The notes under the pieces are model-generated. The model was given only the letters and a program-made list of their open reading frames with translations, searched no databases and was not told the origin of the DNA. From Setoptus koraiensis (Eukaryota > Arthropoda): 64,000 nt of DNA. Below are positions 37,440 through 48,120 of this stretch, in pieces (positions within the stretch are counted from its first letter, which is position 1; each line of letters opens with the position of its first letter). Both the position numbers and the translations under genes were made by a program. The stretch spans positions 15,252,001-15,316,000 of the forward strand of contig CM106585.1 in NCBI GenBank assembly GCA_048013815.1, given 5' to 3'.

Positions 37440-40400
37440 TTATGATTGCAATTCAAAATCCGTCGAGCAACGACCAAATCTGTTGTAGGCCTCGCATCTG
37501 TATTTACCGATAGTTTGTGGACCCACTGAATCTATTGTCAATTTGCAAATGCCACCCTTAAAATTGGTCAAATGTAATTTTTTGGTACAGGCAATCTTGA
37601 CGCCATTGTGATACCAATCGATTGTAGGTGCGGGATTCGCTACGACAGAACAGGCCAATTCGGCGCTATTTGCGCCTCTCGGCAGAATGTTTCGAAGCTC
37701 CTCCACAAATACTGGCGCTTGGGCAGGGCCCTCAAACGGTGATCTGGACGGCGATCGAGTTGGCGGACGGCACGGACTGGCCCGCGATGAACTGCAACTG
37801 AGACTACAATCACTTCCAATATTGTTGACCATTATTATCAATTTGGGACCATTCCGTTCCATAGTTCCTGGTGGCCCCAATGTTGATGCTGTTGCTGCCG
37901 TTGTTGTTGTTGTTGTTGTGCACACCCTACGATCTACAGTATTGGTCGTATTGTCGTGATTGTTATTTTGCTGTTGGATTGTTGTTTGGCTACTGTTTGC
38001 ATTTGTTTGTCTCATTAGTGGAGCTTTAACTGGTTTCCATCTAGAAAACGAACTAGTGCTACTCGCTGGACTCCATGCTCTTGGCATATTGTTGTCAGGA
38101 ACGGTGAGATGTTGTTGATGTTGTTGTTGCGTCACCTTAGTCGCTGAATGGTCAGTTTGTTGCGTCGTCGTTTTGGTCGTTGAATGGTCGGTCCTTTGGT
38201 TGATGACCCAAGGCGGTTGATTGTTCGTACTTCTACCTGTTGTGTTTGGCGTTTCTTGGGGCGCCAAACTGAGTTTTGCACTTGTTACAATTTCGCCCGT
38301 TTCATTTATGACTTTGGCATAATACGTGCCACAAGATTGCTCATTGAAATCGCTTATTACCAGCTTATGTTTAGTACCCTGACTGACTATTTTGTGGTCT
38401 ATTGATGACGGTATTGAGTTGTTGCCGTCCTTAGACCATTCCACCGGATACAGCGAATCTGTTTGACATTCGAGCTCTACAGTTGTCGAGGGTCTGACTC
38501 TCATATCACGCAACACCCGGGTAAACACCGGCGCCTTTACTTGCTGCTGAGGGGGCGCCTCTGATCGCTGCACCGGAGGCTCTTCAATGGTCTCAATGGA
38601 AGATCCCACCCATTCGACTTTTCTCCGCATGTTATTCTCTATGAGGATATTCTTGCGATCATTGAATAATTTCAGGCAATTTTGCACGTAATCAATAGAC
38701 TCGTTTGTGTTGAAATTCAATTCTTTGTCGCCATCCTTCGCGTCAGATGAATTGGCTTTGTTGCAATCGAAAATGAAATTTTTAACAGTGTTGTCCAGTT
38801 GTAATGAGTTTTGGTTGATAGTCTCAATGATACCATCAGACGCCAGTTTAGTGGAGTAATTGTTTGACGATTGTTGCTTCTCTAGCTCGTTCAAATCGTT
38901 TGACATCCTGTTGATAAATTGCAACAAATTCAAATATTTCTTGCACAAATCGAGTCGTTTCTCCAGACAGCTTGTCAATTGGATCCAGTCCTGTCGCAAA
39001 TCATCTGTTGCCATTTGTATACTACTGGATACAGCGCTATCCGTCTCCAGTTGCGCCAACAAAGTCGGTAGAGACCTCAGCAAGGCCTCAACGTCTAGCG
39101 TCTTGTTTTGCATGGAGTTTTGCAATTCTTGATGGCCCGAATAGAATTCTTTCAATTGTGTTGTGTTTGTTCCCATAGATTTGTGTTCCAACAGATAACG
39201 GCGGACGAAATCGTCAAGCCACGTGTGGAGTTGATTACATTGAACGAGAAAATTGCTGGCTATCTTGCTGGTGTCCTCGTTCAACAGTAAATGTTTTCTT
39301 TGTGACATCAGCGAGCGTAGATTCATTAAATTTTGATTTAAATGATCTATGGTGGCCCGAATACCTTTGTTCTCTAGATTGAGATTAATCTCTGTTTGTT
39401 GCTGATGGCGGATTTGGGCCTGATGGAGCTCGCTCAATATAGTGGCCCCGGACGCGATAATTGAGGGTATATCTTTCATGTCTAGTTCGTTTTGAATGTA
39501 GTTGACAGATTGCAACGAATGATCTATCTCGAGACGTGTCAACAATCTTTGTATATCACTGGCCGCCTCTTTGGCCTGATTGTAAAAGTCAATTGTTTTT
39601 CTGAGTAAATATATTCGCGCACCGAGAACGGTCAATGAGTTCTTTGCGCGATCTAAGAAGGCCTTCTGTTGTTCCAACAGTGACTCTTCTATCTTTTTTC
39701 TGTCCTCTTGATCAACGTTGAGGCCATCTCGTTGATTTGTAGCGTCGTGAGAGCCCGACGGGTACTGAGATGACACTTTTAATTTTAGATTGAGCGCAGA
39801 GTTTTCTATCTCTCTACATTCCAAATTAATCTGATCGTGCTTGTTTAGTATGGTGCGCGAGTCTAAAGCGGACAGACCCAAACTAGATAATTGAATGGTG
39901 TTCAATTGGTCAGTTTTGTGCTTTAGCCAAGATTCAAGCTGATGTAAATCCTCCAATGATTTTACTCCGCGAATTTCGGCCAAATGTTTCCTGTGTATGC
40001 TGTAATCTTCTCGTAATACGGCATTGTTGTTGCTGTTAGTAGAAGAGGAAAAAGTTTGTTCCGAGTAGTTGGACGTAATATTTGTCTTGTTAGATCTCAT
40101 TGACGACGAAGAATTGATGTCCGATATCTCGTGAGACAATGTCTGGCGAATAGTTTCAAAAGTAACTGTAAATCTTTTATGGCGCAACACCAATGATTCC
40201 AGATATGACTCGATGTAACTTTGCGTTTGTTTTGCCGATTGATTGAGATAATCTAATCTACTGTCACCCATATTGTCACATCTCACTTTGTCGATACAAT
40301 TCAATAATAGCCGCTGCTCGTTTAAAGCCTTCCCATACAAGTCTACCACTGACTGATTGATCCGGTCTAAACGCTGGATTTTGTCCTTGATTAAATTGAT

Positions 40401-41618
40401 GTCGGACTGCCTGACAATCGAGGGTGTTTTTGAGTTGAACTCTCGTTCTCCTTCGGCCAACATTTGCGACAACTGATGACCATTAGTTGGGTTAAATTGA
40501 TTGATTAATGACAATTGCGTTAATTATTTTGCTTGATTATCTCTATTCAGGGCAGTTGTAGGCATGAATGATACTCACCTCATCGGCAGCCTGATAAAAT
40601 CTAGCGGCATTGTCGAGTAGTTGGGCTCGTTTGTCCAATTGATTCAACAGGGCCTGCCAGCAGCATTCCAGATTTTCGGCCATGCACCCGTAGACGGTCT
40701 TTTTGTCATTGCTGGCCCTGGGTTCTGATTTCATAATTTTCTCATATTGCACCATGAGGTTTTCGACTGGCGTCTGTTCTTGGGCCTGAAAGGGGGTCAG
40801 CGAAAGAGATAGAAAAACAACAATTAGCTTAGTTGTTATAGCGAGAAAAAATTTATAGTCATCGTAAGCGGCGGCTTGGATTGCTCACCTTGAGATTGTT
40901 GATCGCTCTCAGATGCTCCTCTCTAACCATTATGCATTCTTTTAGATTTTTGCCTAAATCGAACAGAGCCGGTATCATTTCTTGGATTTTCAGCTGAAAT
41001 TCTTGGCGTTCCTAGAATCAAATAGATTTATGTACACACATCAACAGTGTGCAGTGAATGAAATTAGAGCATGAATGTTTGATGAGTACTCAGATCGAAA
41101 TATCCGGAGTTACTGTTACAGGGGGCGATCGTTGTCGGGGGCGCCTCGAGCCGGCTCAAAGTGAATCCAAAATCAAAAGCTCAACACTGGGTTCACTTTG
41201 CAGCCGTGCCGCATACCCGCAGATGGCCCGCGGGATCTTTTCATACCTTTAGTAGAGCTATCACCAGGCGACTTTTGCCAGTTTTAAATGCGATTGTGCT
41301 AATTGTGGTGGCCCTGTTGTTGCCCGGTATCGTTTCATTGTCCGGCAATTTGTAAATATTAACCTGATGAGAGCTCAATGACGACGATTGCCTATTGCGG
41401 CTGTATAAATCTTGTTGTTGCTGTTGCGCTTGATACGAATCATTGCTGCGTTCAATCAATTTTGGCAGTGAACGTTCTAGATCCTCTATCATGGCCAAAC
41501 TGGCTGCATAAGAGCTGGGGTCCCTGGGGGTCCGGTCGAGGTCTCGCGTCTCTATTACGTGCGATGTCCTGTGGTAGCTTCTAGTGGTAGTGGTGGCCGA
41601 ATGGTTGTGATGGGCCAT
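37440..41618 (-). CDS. Spectrin-repeat and Ig-domain cytoskeletal protein (CCDC141-like)
   Basis: Four exons by frame continuity (41618-41364, 41011-40889, 40785-40579, 40472-37440) give 1205 aa. The N-terminus is Ser/Thr/Gln-rich and disordered (MAHHNHSATTTTRSYH...). About residues 85-820 are long amphipathic helices with spectrin-repeat character (periodic Trp/Leu, such as LESWLKHKTDQLN, LHTWLDDFVRRYLLEH and RQDWIQLTSCLEKRLDLCKKYL). Two I-set Ig domains end the protein: one starting APVFTRVLRDMRVRPS with EWSKDG and SCGTYYAKVIN, and one starting APVFVEELRNILPRG with IDWYHNGVKI and GKYRCEAYNRFG. A Thr/Gln/Asn-rich linker separates them. Spectrin repeats followed by Ig resemble CCDC141 and other titin/Trio-related scaffolds; the exact orthologue is uncertain. 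An extra exon inside the 352-nt first intron cannot be excluded. Confidence 0.8.
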
Positions 41619-42875
41619 GTTTTTGTTGTTTGAAACGGCGAATAGATAGATGTGAGAGTAGTGGAGAAAAAGAAAACGAGGCCAAGCAAAGCTCAAGCGT
41701 GCCTAATGTGACGGGCCGACGACTGGCTATCGAAATGGCAATAATATCAGACAGTTATCAATACAATTCGGTGCGATTCGATTCGAATTGGATCGGATCG
41801 GATCAGCCGGAACAACCTTGAGATATTTCGCTTTTGTTTGTCGTTGTTCCGCTAGTCGGCTAGCGAAATTCGAGCATAATTGCCCGTAATATCACTGGAG
41901 AATCGCTGCTGCTGTGCCAATGCCAACGACACAGATTTCTCTACTTTGTTGATTGCTGCTGGATGTTTTTTCAAGACGCTTATTCAAGCATCAAGCTAAT
42001 TGTTGTTGTTTGGCGCAATCACTTGCCAGCTTGTGTGTCGGTGTCGGTGTTTTCTACGCCTAGCTCGTCATGACTCGTCTTGCCGAAAATTGCATGTTGT
42101 TCCGCACACGTAATAATGATAATAATAATAATTATAATTATACTGATAACGGATTTGTTGTTTTTCTGTTCTCGCCAAGCCGAGTCAAATCAAATGTTAT
42201 TTTTGGCTTTTGATTTTATTTTGTCATCGTTGCTGGAGGTTGTGAAGCAACAGTTGTATAATGGGTTTTCGTTGGATTGCGTTCGCAGAGGCGCATTGGT
42301 GGCAGTGCATTCATTGCGGTGCTTCCATTGCAGTGTACGTTTTTTTTTCGGGACAAGCAGCCCAGTTTACGAAGGCGACGAGTTTAAACGCGGCGATGAG
42401 TTCTCACACAAAATCAGTGCACTGCGGCGGATTTTAGGCTGCCGAAAAGTCGACTCAAGTGTTCGCTGCTGCGATGTTAGGCAAACCAAGCAGCCAACGG
42501 ATAATAATTTGTTCTGCTGGCTGCGAGGCCAAGCGAGCTGCAAATTGTTTTCGCCAGCAACGCCGCTGCAACAGAATGTGTCTCAAATGCGACCAAGGCG
42601 CCGCATCTGAGACGGATTGCGGCTCGCCGTGTCGCGCCACATCAATGGATGCTGCGGCACATATACTAGCCAGTCATACATACACAGGGATAATCTGGCG
42701 ACTCACACGCAATCCGGCAATGAGCTCATAGCTCGAAGCGAACGTTTATAGCGGCGGCCCAAGAGCGCATAGCGTCGGCGGGGTACCTAGGGTACGTAGT
42801 CACGATTGGTCGCGTTCGCAGCTGAACTGTTGCCCGTTCTGAGTCCCGTTCATCACTGGTGTGAGCCCTAGTGGT
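41619..42875. other. Upstream region of the spectrin/Ig gene
   Basis: Contains GATTCGATTCG/GGATCGGATCGG runs (about 41767-41803) and an AAT run near 42114-42140. Open frames of up to 176 codons (42080-42610) have no features and Cys/Arg-rich, non-protein-like composition. No exon called. Promoter of the - strand gene expected in the left part. Confidence 0.4.
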
Positions 42876-42876
42876 G

Positions 42877-43020
42877 GGGCTCGCCATGGGGCTCGTCTCA
42901 GGGCTCGTCGCAGGGCTCGTCTCAGGGCTCGTCGCAGGGCTCGTCTCAGGGCTCGTCTCAGGGCTCGTCGCAGGGCTCGTCTCAGGGCTCGTCTCAGGGC
43001 TCGTCGCGGGGCTCGTCATA
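42877..43020. repeat. 12-bp minisatellite, 12 units
   Basis: Units of GGGCTCGTCTCA or GGGCTCGTCGCA, the two variants interleaved irregularly, with degenerate units at both ends. The 12-bp period keeps all six frames open, which produces spurious Thr-Ser-Pro or Arg-Ala-Arg frames that I do not consider coding. Confidence 0.9.
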
Positions 43021-44365
43021 AAGCAGACACGTCGAAAGGAGCGGCTCTGACAGATTGCGACTAGCCGAGATTGTTTGCATCAAGTCGGCGAGACGGATAT
43101 GTCGCCTGTGCGCTGTCGCAGCGACGCCATTGACAAAATGGCGCTCAGTGCCGAGATTATGTGAGAATAAAATAAAATGAAAATAATGAAAATTGTGGCC
43201 TCTGTGTCGCGCTTGCCAAAGGGCCAAAGGTTGCATCGCAGCCGATTGCAAATCCTGCAGATACACGGCGCACAAATATTGCGGCAATATATAATAGCAA
43301 AAATTACATTATACTCGAAACTTTGCCCAGTCCCATAGTGAGCGGCGTTGTCGGCGAGAATTTCTCGAGCTGGCGGCTCGTCTCGATGCTGCCGACTCGT
43401 CTACTGAGCGTCTGTTGGGCCAACTAACGAGACTGCACTGCGAACACTGATACTGACTAAACAAGCGCTCACAAGCATTACGTAACAGGCAATTTGGGCG
43501 ACTCACTGCGACTAGCTCTCACTAGCCTGTTCTCACTAGCTCGAAGAGAACAGCCAATAGAACGGATAATGGAGAGAGCCGAGAATTTGAATTTCGTTGG
43601 CTCGTTGCTAGACGTTGCCAGTGGCAAAGCGACGCCCCTGCGCTCCTCGCTTCGAAGCGAGCCAAAAACAAGAGCTAAAAAGAAACAACACAACTGAGAT
43701 AAATATCATTTCTGTTCGGCGTGTCGGCCCCGAACAAGCCTGATATAACGTGATTGATGGCCTATAATAACTGTTGGAATAATAATTGTTGTTTACATTG
43801 CCTATAGCTGGCAATGGCTCGGCTTGTTCACTATGAATGGGGCACAGTTCAGCGCGCGCCATTCATAGTGCCCCGATCGAGTGCATGAATTGTATGAAAT
43901 GTTAAATGTGAGCAGCCAATATTAAGGGTCAAGACTATTAAACTGTCGGGAGGCGCTCACACTGATCGCACACTGATCGCACACTGCGAGCCTTCGAGCC
44001 TGCGAGCTGGGCCCATGGCTCACTGGAGCCGGGCCCCAAATAACGGGCGCGCTCGCACCGATTGCCGATGGCTCCCATTGGCGGGGCGCTTTTCATCGAG
44101 ACGACGATGAGTAATTGCTGCCATTGGCACAGTTAGCTCAATCAATTTATTTATTTTTCATTTCGTTTGCCTCGAACTTGGCTGAGCCATCTTGGGATCG
44201 CTTTACAGCGTTAGTGTGTCAATAGTTGGCAGCCATTGAGTCGCTTGGGTGTCGGCCTCGGCCTCGCTGTATTGCGCTGTCTAGGGCGTCTGCGGCATCC
44301 ATCGCTCACGACGACGAATCGCTCTAATTGCGTCGCACGAAGCAGATGAAGCACTGAACTGGCTG
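43021..44365. other. Gene-free stretch with a hairpin
   Basis: No convincing exon. A 12-bp inverted repeat (CACTATGAATGG / CCATTCATAGTG, about 43829-43869, 17-nt loop) is present. GAGC/GCTCGC-rich words and repeated ACACTGATCGC (about 43960-43985) mark the start of the compositionally distinct right part of the window. Confidence 0.4.
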
Positions 44366-44518
44366 AACCCGAAATGAAATAAAATTAACCTTCGACGAGC
44401 CAATTCGAGGACAAGAGTTGCTCTGATTGTTCGCGTTCGCTGCAAATTTCAACTGTCACATTAATGTCATACTTGTCGCGCTAGTTGTTTATCCCTGGCG
44501 ACAATCTGTTGCAAGCTA

Positions 44519-44600
44519 GATACACGCCGATACAAGCCGATACACGCAGATACACGCAGATACACGCTGATACACGCTGATACACACAGATACACGCAGA
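44519..44600. repeat. 10-bp tandem repeat (TACACGCAGA-type)
   Basis: About eight consecutive 10-bp units, TACACGCAGA with variants, in the first gene unit of the array. The later units keep only one or two copies (for example near 46625), so this expanded locally. Confidence 0.8.
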
Positions 44601-44938
44601 TAGTTTTTCGTGATATATGCGGAATTTGTAGGTTGCGTCACCGCATGCCAGAACGAGTCGCAGCGATGCCCATTGGCTGCCTGAAATGTCTATTCTGGTG
44701 CGCTGCGTCGGAGACAATCGCCCAATATCGACTCGATATTATCGACAGCGCCTGTGATATTGGCATTGCGTCGAAGCCAGACAGCGCATTGTTCAACGAG
44801 TCTGTCGGACATTGTTTGTCTGGCTGGCTGGCTGGCTGGCTGTCTGGCTGGTGGATAATTCTGGAAAAATATGCAGCAAGCACCTACGTGTCGATAGATG
44901 AAACCTAAAAGTAGCTGTGGCCCATTGGGCGCCCATTC

Positions 44939-44976
44939 TATAAATAGTGGCCAGCAGCTCGGTGGGACCATCATTC
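44939..44976 (+). promoter_or_regulatory. Core promoter of cysteine-rich peptide gene 1 (TATA plus initiator)
   Basis: TATAAATA at 44939-44946; 31 bases downstream of its first T lies an A within ACCATCATTC (44970), the expected spacing for a TATA-driven start. The block is repeated before genes 3 and 4 (TATA at 46805 and 47585) and, in degenerate form (TACAAATA), before gene 2 (45998). The start site is inferred from spacing only. Confidence 0.55.
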
Positions 44977-45048
44977 GTGAGGCGTCTCTCAAAGTGGACA
45001 GATAACAATCGAAACAAGCGAACAGTCGGACGACAAAAAGAAACGAAA

Positions 45049-45288
45049 ATGATGCTGTTCAAGCAAATCGCTGTCATCTTGGCCGTGCTTAATTTGGCCT
45101 TGGTTGGTTACGTCGCAGCCAATTGTGAGCATACGCCAGGATTTCCGTACGAGTTGGATTATTTTGGTAATTGCGATACAGGTTGCGAAGAGAACGGCTA
45201 CCTGGGCGGCAGGCACCCAATCCGGCCTCCAGGAGACATGAGGCCGCAAATAGGAATCTGCTGCTGCACTGGTTATCCCATGGGATAA
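45049..45288 (+). CDS. Secreted six-cysteine peptide 1
   Basis: 79 aa. A signal peptide (MMLFKQIAVILAVLNLALVG..., cleavage probably after VAA) is followed by a mature peptide of about 55 aa. The six cysteines are arranged C, GNC, GC, then CCC near the C-terminus, with a TPGFPYELDYFGNC segment shared with the paralogues. The start at 45049 is chosen because it begins the hydrophobic signal and is conserved in the paralogues; the upstream frame is only 5' UTR. The family is not one I recognise; a secreted defence, venom-like or cuticular role are all possible. First of a tandem cluster. Confidence 0.8.
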   Translation: MMLFKQIAVILAVLNLALVGYVAANCEHTPGFPYELDYFGNCDTGCEENGYLGGRHPIRPPGDMRPQIGICCCTGYPMG

Positions 45289-46124
45289 GTGAGTTGGTCA
45301 ATCCAATCTGATACAATCGTCTCTGCAGGTGATCAGCATTCGCAATGGACGAAATAATAAATAATAATCCGTTCCAAGATTTCTCCATTGCAGCACACAC
45401 AAATGTGCTCATGTACGACTAAATCCTAAATTAAATAAAATTAACCCTCATCGAGCCAATTCAAACATAAGAGTGCCCCGTTGATTGTTCGTGTTGCTCG
45501 GCAGTTCAAAGTGTCACGTGATCTGCTGTCAAACAAACAGCGCCTTGTTTATCTCAGGTAAGCCGACAATCTGTTGCGACAAGCGTTGATAAGTATGCGC
45601 CTAGATAGGTTTACATGAATGGGCACAAATCTGTGGCATACGAGCATCAGCCCCAAGTTGCGTGCACTGTTGGTTGCGTCACCGCGCACAGCAGAATGAG
45701 CAGTTGGGGAGATTTGTCGATTTTGCTGGAAAATGTCTATTCTGGTGCGCTCCATGGCATAGAAAAACCCGTGATGGCAACGTGACTTGGCATTACCATT
45801 GTGCCACAATCCTGAGCGCCTGACATTTCAGAACATTTGACATTTCGTTGAATTAGAAAATGTTATCGTCGCGCAATATCGTCAGTGCCGGCTGTCAGAA
45901 AGTGTCCGGCCGGCGAATGATTGCAGAAAAATATGCTACATGCAGCAACGTGACAGATAAAACATAAAAGTGGCTCTTGACCAATAGGCGCTCATCCTAC
46001 AAATAGTGGCCAGCAGCTCGGTGAGAATAGATAAAGCCCCGAGAGGCAGATAAACTCTCAAAGTAGAAATCGATAGCAATTGAAACACAAACAGCCGGGC
46101 GAAAATTGCACCGAAAAAAAGAAA

Positions 46125-46349
46125 ATGTTCAAGCTAATCACTGTCATGGTGGCTCTGGTGAATTTGGTCTTGCTGGATTACGTGATGGCCGTTAACAATT
46201 GTGAAGGAGTGCCAGGATTTCCGCACGAAATAGAGTATCTTGGTAATTGCCATACGGGTTGCAAAAAGGCTGGCTACTGGGATGGAATGTACCCGAAATA
46301 CCACCGAGGGCACAGGTACAAGGTGTATGGAGTGTGCTGCTGTGGCTGA
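46125..46349 (+). CDS. Secreted six-cysteine peptide 2
   Basis: 74 aa. Signal peptide MFKLITVMVALVNLVLLDY..., then NNCEGVPGFPHEIEYLGNC, a GC pair and the terminal CCC motif, so the cysteine spacing matches peptide 1. The mature part is basic and rich in His, Tyr and Lys (KYHRGHRYKVYG), unlike the more neutral peptide 1. The frame is open upstream to 46080, but the conserved Met at 46125 begins the signal. Its promoter has the degenerate TACAAATA, so it may be expressed more weakly (inference). Confidence 0.8.
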   Translation: MFKLITVMVALVNLVLLDYVMAVNNCEGVPGFPHEIEYLGNCHTGCKKAGYWDGMYPKYHRGHRYKVYGVCCCG

Positions 46350-46804
46350 GTAATATTTTAAATTACATTATTATCATTATTTTGCGCTCTACTATTAGAG
46401 TGCAATAATTAGACTGATGGTGACCGAAAAGTACTCATACGATTGAACCCTAAATTGAATAAAATCAACCCTCATCAGGCCAGCTCGAGGGTAACAGGTT
46501 CGCTGATTGTTCGTGTTTATTGACAATTTGAATTTCGAGTGACATTTTGAGTTTCATTGAAATTCATTTTGAATTGATGTCACACAAGCAGCGCGTTGTT
46601 TATCTATCGACAATCTGTTGCAAGATACACGTAGATACGCGAAGACAGTTTTTCGTGACAGCGCATCTACACTTCACTACTCCATGGAGTATATCTAGAT
46701 GAGCATGCGCTTTTTGTTGCGTCACTACATGGCAGAATGAGTCGGGCAGCAGTTTGCAACAGTGTCAATAGATAAAACCTAAAAGTAGCTGTTGCCCGAC
46801 ATCC

Positions 46805-46812
46805 TATAAATA
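46805..46812 (+). promoter_or_regulatory. TATA box of cysteine-rich peptide gene 3
   Basis: TATAAATA followed by the conserved AGTGGCC-CAGCTCGGTGGGACCATCATTC block, with the same spacing as in gene 1. Confidence 0.6.
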
Positions 46813-46914
46813 GTGGCCAACAGCTCGGTGGGACCATCATTCGAGACGCGTCTCTCAAAGTAGACGGATAACAATCGAAACAAGCGAACAGTGAGACGAC
46901 ATAAAGAAACGAAA

Positions 46915-47148
46915 ATGATGATGTTCAAGCATATCGCTGTCATGTTGGCCTTGATCACTCTGGTCTTGGTTGGTTACGCTGCAGCCGAACATTGTGGCGA
47001 AACACCAGGATATCCATATAAGATAGAATACTTAGGTAATTGCAAGCAAGGTTGCATAAATAACGGCTACATGGGTGGAACGAAGCCAAGACGCCCAACA
47101 GGAGCCAGTTATAGTAGCTTGACAGGACTGTGCTGCTGCTCTTACTGA
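46915..47148 (+). CDS. Secreted six-cysteine peptide 3
   Basis: 77 aa. Signal peptide MMMFKHIAVMLALITLVLVG..., then EHCGETPGYPYKIEYLGNC, a GC pair (KQGC) and terminal CCC. The mature peptide is basic (TKPRRPTG). It is closest to peptide 1 in the signal and 5' UTR, with the CAATCGAAACAAGCGAACAGT leader shared almost exactly. Residues between the cysteines differ more than the signal peptide does, a pattern seen in fast-evolving secreted defence or venom-type families (inference). Confidence 0.8.
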   Translation: MMMFKHIAVMLALITLVLVGYAAAEHCGETPGYPYKIEYLGNCKQGCINNGYMGGTKPRRPTGASYSSLTGLCCCSY

Positions 47149-47712
47149 CCAATCATTGTTAGGCAATCAACATTTGAAATAAATGCAATAATAAAAACTG
47201 GCCCCAATCACAGATTGCTCTATTGCAACATTTTGCACAAAAATGTATTGATATGATGATTAAACCCTAAATCAATTGAAATAAAATCGATTCTCATCAG
47301 TTGGTGTTTATTTAAAGTTTGAAGTATGACATTTACAATTGTTAATGTCACACAAACAGCGTATTGTTTATCTCCAGTGGGCCGACAATCTGTTGCAAGC
47401 GCCGACAGGTATGCACCTAGATGCGCGTAGACAGTTTTGGATGATGCACAGCACAAATATGCTGTATATGATAAGATGATTTTTAATTGCGTCATCGCAT
47501 AGCAGAATGATTCAGAGACCAGTTAGCAACATTGTCGATAGATGTAAAATCTAAAAGAAGCTGTTGCCCAATATGCGCTCATTCTATAAATAGTGGCCAT
47601 TCTATGAATAGTGGCCAGCAGCTCGGTGGGACTATCATTTGAGACGCGTCTCTCAAAGTAGACAGATAACAATCGAAACAAGCGAACAGTGAGACGACAA
47701 AAAGAAACGAAA

Positions 47713-47908
47713 ATGATGCTGTTCAAGCAAATCGCTTGGTCACTCTGGTGTTGGTTGGTTGCGCCATAGCCGACAATTGTGATGCAACACCCATTTGAGA
47801 TAGATCATTTGGGTAATTGCCGGCACGGTTGCATAAACAACGGATACTTGGATGGAGTGAGACCGAAACGACTACCACGATTCGCGGGTAGCCTGGCTGC
47901 TGCTCATG
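47713..47908 (+). pseudogene. Secreted six-cysteine peptide, broken fourth copy
   Basis: Clearly homologous to the three peptides upstream, with the same promoter block (TATA at 47585), leader and signal-peptide start, but the reading frame is broken by about two or more changes. It is a recent fossil copy, since the surrounding non-coding sequence is still close to that of the intact units. Confidence 0.75.
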
Positions 47909-48120
47909 AGTGATTGGGCGACATTTAAACAACACCAATGATAATTATTGAATAATTTGCGCTCTAGTGGGCGCCCATTTCCATGTTACCAATCAACATT
48001 TGCAATTGATGCTGCCGGACCCAAGATTCGTTGATCACACAAAAATGCACTGATATGACTAAATCCAAAATAAATTAATCCCTAAATTAGATGAAATTAG
48101 CGCTCATCGAGCCAACTCAA

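Larger units (their letters stand above)
44366..48120 (+). repeat. Tandem array of four about 0.8-1.05 kb units, each carrying one cysteine-rich peptide gene
   Basis: A spacer of the form CCTAAAT-AAATAAAAT-AACCCTCATCGAGCCA recurs near 44373, 45424, 46446, 47264 and 48080, bounding four units. Within each unit follow a GACAATCTGTTGCAAG block, an AAACCTAAAAGTAGCTGT block, a TATA box, and a peptide gene. Conservation of the spacers as well as the genes shows duplication of whole units, presumably by unequal crossing-over. Confidence 0.75.

Noticed and set aside
41058-41355. Short frames within the first intron of the spectrin/Ig gene
   Set aside because: They do not join the flanking exons better than direct joining, which already closes in frame; an optional exon remains possible.
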